Source: an uncultured Collinsella sp. (GTDB lineage Bacteria; Actinomycetota; Coriobacteriia; Coriobacteriales; Coriobacteriaceae). Taken from it: a stretch of 36,308 nucleotides of DNA. How positions within the stretch are numbered: position 1 is the first letter of the stretch; every line of letters begins with the position of its first letter. Made by a program: the position numbers and the translations under genes. The stretch covers positions 1 to 36,308 of the forward strand of contig USPC01000007.1 of assembly GCA_900556605.1 (NCBI GenBank), in the 5' to 3' direction. The notes under the pieces were generated by a model that saw nothing but the letters and a program-made list of their open reading frames with translations, was not told where the DNA came from and did no database searches. This document shows positions 32,738 to 36,308 of this stretch, piece by piece.

Positions 32738-33841
32738 CTATGCCAGCTCGCGAAGCCTCCCGAGCACCAGCCTGAACCACTCCAGATCGTCCTCATCAGG
32801 CACGCTATCGTACTTCCAGTGCGTTATATAGCGCCACCGAGAGAAGACGCCGCTGCCCAGAAGCCCAACGTCGTCTATGGTGTCTATGTCCTCTCCCAGT
32901 CCTTCGGCCGTACCGGAGCGCGGATATGCCCCGGCAAAGGCCTCGCCACAGTCCATGTGCCAACCCAGGCCGAACATGTCATGGGCCAACGCGTGGAAGT
33001 CGCGGGTGGGACCGTCCAGCGAATCCTCGAAGCGCTTAACGAACCTGCACAGGTCATCACCGTAAACCCCGCCGAACAAATAAGACTCAATCACGTCCTT
33101 GCCGCGCAAGGCCTCTAACCACTCGGTCGGAATGCCCTCGTATCCGTACAGGATGCCGGCCAATCCACCGGCCACGCAAGCCGTGGTGTCGGTATCGTCG
33201 CCCAGGTTCACGGCGGTCAGTACGCAGTCGCGGTAGTTGTCGGTATGTTCTAGGCACCAGATGGCGGCGTGGTAAGTATCCCACACGTAGCCGCCGCTGG
33301 CACCAGCTCTGTCCTCACTCTCGCAGCCGGCGTGCCCGCTGTAAAGCACCTCGCGGGCATAGGCGATCATGTCCACGCAGGCCTGGCAGCAGTCGTCGGT
33401 AGCGTGGGTGATCGCGCTGACCTCCCTTATGTCGCAGTCGGAGCATTCCATGAACACCATAGGCAGGCAGCGCATGAGCGAGCCGTTGCCCTTGCTGTAT
33501 TCGCTTGTGAGCCCGCAACCCGTATCGAGCGCCTGCCTGGTGGCGTTGCCGTAGTCGAAGACGTTCCCGTCGGCGGTGTATGCGCCTTCGTTTATCCATT
33601 TGCGGAACTTGACGAGGATATCGTCGCAATTGATATCGCCCAGCTCGCGGTAGCTGTCGCACAGCGCGAGCGCCATGGACGTGTCGTCGCTCCATGTGCC
33701 CGCAGGCTGGTTGTGCGTGCCGCGGCCCACCATGTCCGTGCAGGTAAAGCTGCCGCGCGGCCTGAACTCGTAGGGCACGCCGAGCGCATCGCCCACGGCC
33801 ATGCCGTACACGCAGTCCCTCACCGTCCGCAACAAGCCCAT
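32738..33841 (-). CDS. ADP-ribosylglycohydrolase family protein
   Basis: The 367-residue protein is of the ADP-ribosylglycohydrolase (DraG/ARH-like) family, which removes ADP-ribose from proteins or small molecules with two metal ions. The N-terminal signature GMAVGDALGVPYEF (13-26), the metal-binding WSDDTSM (50-56, Asp52 and Asp53) and the C-terminal metal motif LGDDTDTTACVAGGLAG (about 222-238) are present and intact. About 100 residues beyond the conserved fold (to DEDDLEWFRLVLG) form an unassigned tail. The gene starts within 10 bp of the upstream GIY-YIG gene stop, so both are one transcript, and an ADP-ribosyltransferase is not visible nearby. The GTG at 33850 is an alternative start. 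Confidence 0.88.
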   Translation of the reverse strand: MGLLRTVRDCVYGMAVGDALGVPYEFRPRGSFTCTDMVGRGTHNQPAGTWSDDTSMALALCDSYRELGDINCDDILVKFRKWINEGAYTADGNVFDYGNATRQALDTGCGLTSEYSKGNGSLMRCLPMVFMECSDCDIREVSAITHATDDCCQACVDMIAYAREVLYSGHAGCESEDRAGASGGYVWDTYHAAIWCLEHTDNYRDCVLTAVNLGDDTDTTACVAGGLAGILYGYEGIPTEWLEALRGKDVIESYLFGGVYGDDLCRFVKRFEDSLDGPTRDFHALAHDMFGLGWHMDCGEAFAGAYPRSGTAEGLGEDIDTIDDVGLLGSGVFSRWRYITHWKYDSVPDEDDLEWFRLVLGRLRELA

Positions 33842-33850
33842 GGCGCGCAC

Positions 33851-34774
33851 CTAGTTCCAGTTCATGCCGAACTTGCGCGAGCAAAGCACGTCTTTCCAGT
33901 GACTCTCGCGCTCGCACACCTCGGCGGTGGTCATCTTGGTGTCGCACACCTCTAGGATGGAGTAGGTGAAGTTTTCCATGATGTACCCAGTTCCGTGCTC
34001 GGCCACGATGGCCTTGAACTCCTTGTTGCCGCCAGTCGGGTCCATGGGGTTGGCATAGGCGCTCCAGCGCTGCCAGATACCCAAGTCCGCGCCCGCGTCC
34101 TTCTTGCTGTCGCCCGAGGCCGAACCCACGTAGAGTTTCCCCGTCGCGGTGTCGGTGATGCAGTAGACGCCCTTCACGTTGTCCAGCGCCCAGTACCAGT
34201 CGGAGCCCACGCTGGCGATAACGGCCTGCAAGGTCTTGTGGTCGATGCACACGTACTTGTAGCCAGGGAAAGGGGCAACGTTGCCCAGGCTCATCGAGTA
34301 CTCGTACACTACGGGCTCGAAGTCGTGCATCGTGTTCTCGTAGAACTTGTTGTAGATGTCGCGCCCGATAGGCTTCTTCAACTTGATGATGAGGCGCTTG
34401 ATGTAGGCCTCGTAGTCGGGAAGAAGCGTCAACTTGTAGCCCACGCCGCCCAGCACCTCGGGTACTGCCTTCTCCACTTTGTGCATGCCGCCGAAGATGA
34501 AGTACTCGGGCCCGTAGGTGTAGTACTGTGCGAACGAGAGCAGGTAATCCGCATGGTTGAGGTTGTTATTCGCTTGTCCCGTCGCGCTCCTCCACGCGTT
34601 CATCTCGTACCATCGCGAGCCGCTATCGGTCTTCTCGGGGGTCGAGGTGTCCTTCAGCAGCATGTCGTACGCGCGCACGTTCACGTCGCCAGCGTTCATG
34701 TTGAATTTGATCTTTGTCTTCTCTGGGTGCGCCACTGGCATCAAATCCCCGAGCGTTATAACAGCATTTCCCAT
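33851..34774 (-). CDS. GIY-YIG nuclease-domain protein with a novel N-terminal domain
   Basis: The 307-residue protein has a complete C-terminal GIY-YIG fold (about 200-307): GVY (202-204), YVG (215-217), the catalytic arginine Arg236 in WQRW, a glutamate in CERESHW (Glu288/290) and a closing asparagine (GMNWN, 305/307). The first 200 residues form a separate domain that I do not recognise. It starts with ITLGDLMPVAHPEKTKIKFNM and includes aromatic-rich segments such as SLGNVAPFPGYKYVCIDH. Cytoplasmic, with no signal or membrane segment. It is the first gene of a two-gene unit with the ADP-ribosylglycohydrolase. A restriction or DNA-damage nuclease is likely. Nucleic-acid target unknown. Confidence 0.8.
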   Translation of the reverse strand: MGNAVITLGDLMPVAHPEKTKIKFNMNAGDVNVRAYDMLLKDTSTPEKTDSGSRWYEMNAWRSATGQANNNLNHADYLLSFAQYYTYGPEYFIFGGMHKVEKAVPEVLGGVGYKLTLLPDYEAYIKRLIIKLKKPIGRDIYNKFYENTMHDFEPVVYEYSMSLGNVAPFPGYKYVCIDHKTLQAVIASVGSDWYWALDNVKGVYCITDTATGKLYVGSASGDSKKDAGADLGIWQRWSAYANPMDPTGGNKEFKAIVAEHGTGYIMENFTYSILEVCDTKMTTAEVCERESHWKDVLCSRKFGMNWN

Positions 34775-34964
34775 GTTAATTCCGCCGTTTCAGTTTGATA
34801 AGCCTGTAGGTCGAATCATACCACTCGCTTTCCAGACGAAAATTAGCGCTCGGCTAACCGCTCTGCTGTTGTCGTTTCTTATGGCGAAGAAGAGCACGAA
34901 GCCGATAAGCCCCGCGCCCGTGTTTATGCCTTGTATGGCGATTGTTCGTGATGTGCCCGCACAG

Positions 34965-35233
34965 CTATTTTTGGTGAATAATCCGAAAGTCAGGAAGATA
35001 AGTGCGAATCATCCACGCCACCATCCGTCTCGCCCGCACTCGGGCAATACGCAGTGCCCGCTCCTGATCGGCCGTCCCTAGCGCCGGCGCGAACTCTTAG
35101 ATGGCGCCTTTTGCGCTCATCACCTTTCGGAAGACGGTCGCGTCCTGCTTGCCGATGGGAATCGCGATCTTCTTGCCGCCCGCGCGTCACACTCCGTCTT
35201 GAACAACATGTCCCATCCGCCCCCTCGCCTCAT
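34965..35233 (-). pseudogene. Degraded small gene (frameshift and stop)
   Basis: On the minus strand an ATG at 35233 opens RRGGGWDMLFKTECDAR. One base of frame change leads to GKKIAIPIGKQDATVFRKVM and SAKGAI, a TAA stop, then in the same frame EFAPALGTADQERALRIARV and further residues to TAG at 34967. The segments read as one short protein disabled by a frameshift and a stop. I cannot assign the family. It fills most of the gap between the GIY-YIG gene and the small membrane-protein gene. The remaining 34775-34964 shows only an AT-richer promoter-like stretch. Confidence 0.45.
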
Positions 35234-35254
35234 CCTCAAAAGGCTCGTCGAAGC

Positions 35255-35578
35255 CTAGCCCACCGTGACGGATTCCCCGGTAAAGGTGCTAACGAGCAGC
35301 AAAACAAAGAACACAAGGTAGCCGATGCTCAACAGGTAGGCGGTAACCAAAAAGACAATCCATCCCACATCGGTCTTGCCGTCGGCATGGCGTTGCTCGC
35401 GATTGCGGCAGAGCCAAATCGTCACGCCAATGGCCACAATCAGCAACACAAGCGCCGCCGCGGCAAGCCCGGCAAGCACAACCATCACGCCAATGCTCAC
35501 AGCAATAACCGGGAGCAGCAGCAAGCCGCACCCGCACCCACCAGGACTATACACGGCGGTCTGTCGGCGTCGCCCCAT
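35255..35578 (-). CDS. Small membrane protein of unknown function
   Basis: The 107-residue protein starts MGRRRQTAVYSPGGCGCG and has two or three strongly hydrophobic segments: LLLLPVIAVSIGVMVVLAG and AALVLLIVAIGVTIWLC (close together, about 20-57), and WIVFLVTAYLLSIGYLVFFV (about 74-93). A short polar loop with RNREQRHADGK separates them. I chose ATG 35578, which has TGGAG before it, over one ten codons earlier. No family is recognised. It lies between HigBA and the degraded gene, and may share a transcript with HigBA, whose last gene ends 29 bp upstream of the chosen start. Confidence 0.6.
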   Translation of the reverse strand: MGRRRQTAVYSPGGCGCGLLLLPVIAVSIGVMVVLAGLAAAALVLLIVAIGVTIWLCRNREQRHADGKTDVGWIVFLVTAYLLSIGYLVFFVLLLVSTFTGESVTVG

Positions 35579-35607
35579 CGTCACTCCAACCTCAACATCT
35601 TTGAGCA

Positions 35608-35949
35608 CTACAATGCGATAGCCCGCTGGACAGGAACGATCTTGTCCAGTTCCGGTTCGATGCGCCTCTTCTCCGCCTCGAGATCAAACGCTATCTGGGC
35701 GCGCAACCAATAACCATCCGTCAGGCCAAAGTAGCGGCAAAGGCGAAGGTCGGTGTCGGCCGTCACGCGACGCCTTCCCAAGATAATCTGCCCAATGCGT
35801 TGAGCCGGAATCCCGGTCTCTTTAGCAAGGCGATATTGAGAAATGCCCATAGGGATAAGAAATTCCTCTTTGAGAAGCTCACCAGGAGTCACCGGTGACA
35901 GCAAATCGGGCGCAGTCTCATCACTTGTGATAATCGACGATTTCGACAT
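35608..35949 (-). CDS. higA: HigA family antitoxin
   Basis: The 113-residue XRE-type DNA-binding antitoxin has the HigA signature: TPGELLKEEFLIPMGISQYRLAKETGIPAQRIGQIILGRR (helix-turn-helix about 20-62), described here by position, followed by TADTDLRLCRYFGLTDGYWLRAQIAFDLE. It binds and neutralises the HigB RNase and represses the operon. The ATG at 35949 overlaps the toxin gene's end by 29 nt, the toxin-first order typical of higBA. TTGGA is a weak ribosome site, consistent with coupled translation. Confidence 0.92.
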   Translation of the reverse strand: MSKSSIITSDETAPDLLSPVTPGELLKEEFLIPMGISQYRLAKETGIPAQRIGQIILGRRRVTADTDLRLCRYFGLTDGYWLRAQIAFDLEAEKRRIEPELDKIVPVQRAIAL

Positions 35950-36202
35950 TCCAAGCCATCCCCTGTCTCCACTCAAAACAGACCCGATAGCGCTCATTAA
36001 CACGAATGCTATATTGGCCGGCGCGATCGCCCTTCAACGCTTCAAGACGATTGCCCGGAGGAACGCGAAGATCATCAAGTGAAGCACAAACCTGCAGTTG
36101 ACGAATCTTCCTCAATGCGACACGCTCAAAAGGTACGAACCTCCTGACCCGCACACCCATCGCAAAACGTTCGGTATCCTCATCTTTGTACGATGCAATC
36201 AT
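35921..36202 (-). CDS. higB: HigB family mRNA-interferase toxin
   Basis: The 93-residue RelE/HigB-fold protein has the pattern VALRKIRQLQVCASLDDLRV, then the hallmark PGNRLEALKGDRAGQYSIRV and NERYRVCFEW, and the closing VEIVDYHK. Such toxins cut ribosome-bound mRNA and are held inactive by the paired HigA. Arg in RVNERYRVCF and the C-terminal histidine are the usual functional residues. It is the first gene of the operon. A palindrome 11 bp upstream of the start (36214-36226) is the likely HigA operator. Confidence 0.92.
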   Translation of the reverse strand: MIASYKDEDTERFAMGVRVRRFVPFERVALRKIRQLQVCASLDDLRVPPGNRLEALKGDRAGQYSIRVNERYRVCFEWRQGMAWNVEIVDYHK

Positions 36203-36213
36203 AGTATCGCCTT

Positions 36214-36226
36214 ACGTTAATAACGT
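36214..36226. promoter_or_regulatory. Putative HigA operator
   Basis: A perfect 6-1-6 palindrome ACGTTA-A-TAACGT lies 11 bp ahead of the higB start, where HigA-type antitoxins usually bind to autoregulate. Confidence 0.6.
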
Positions 36227-36308
36227 CAAACGTTTCTATAGACTTACATCTCTATCCTTGATTATCGACTTTATCCGAACACCTCCCACATTCATCCGCA
36301 CATGTGCG

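Noticed and set aside
34557..35081. 174-codon plus-strand open frame
   Set aside because: It overlaps the GIY-YIG gene in antisense and continues through a degraded region, with no ribosome site or recognisable domain.

Overview
The window is about 36 kb of high-GC (near 60%), densely coding bacterial chromosome. The gene set, the codon use (long GC-rich antisense open frames everywhere) and the protein sequences fit the Coriobacteriia, most likely Collinsella or a close relative. This assignment rests on overall resemblance, because no rRNA or other marker gene is present.

Layout. 1-490: an internally deleted IS3-type insertion sequence remnant. 623-4636 (minus): a beta-glucoside uptake pair (PTS EIIBC and 6-phospho-beta-glucosidase) preceded by an EamA transporter with an attenuator-like 5' leader. 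5219-7442 (plus): DJ-1/PfpI protein, Maf pyrophosphatase and a P1/S58 peptidase. 7804-10030 (minus): a GT2 glycosyltransferase and UDP-galactopyranose mutase. 10262-14117: phosphate acetyltransferase facing two tandem, divergent acetate kinases (acetate/ATP fermentation). 14265-18428 (minus): HIT protein, exonuclease VII subunits XseB and XseA, a membrane zinc peptidase and RNase D. 18527-21657 (plus): a lipid-kinase-family protein, a 30-residue membrane peptide and a surface C69 (Ntn) peptidase.

21785-25339 (plus) is the clearest regulatory story. A 22-codon leader peptide with three consecutive Trp codons overlaps and precedes a rho-independent terminator, followed by an ECF transporter S component, a fused double-ATPase and a T component. 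The sequence itself therefore points to a tryptophan importer controlled by ribosome-mediated attenuation. 25463-27550 (minus) holds an amino-acid racemase and an ATP-grasp ligase resembling the D-aspartate racemase/ligase pair that builds peptidoglycan cross-bridges. Then come a MOSC protein and a secreted coiled-coil/lysozyme-like cell-wall enzyme.

29816-36202 (minus) is the accessory-looking end: DUF4352-like lipoprotein, HTH protein and transmembrane Ser/Thr kinase; two gene remnants; a GIY-YIG nuclease-domain protein directly followed by an ADP-ribosylglycohydrolase; a small membrane protein; and a HigBA toxin-antitoxin pair. The GIY-YIG/ADP-ribosylglycohydrolase pair is the best candidate for an undescribed system.

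Several intergenic regions carry large nested palindromes (an outer inverted repeat of 12-29 bp around an inner hairpin) with unrelated sequences but the same architecture. No CRISPR array, rRNA or tRNA gene was recognised.
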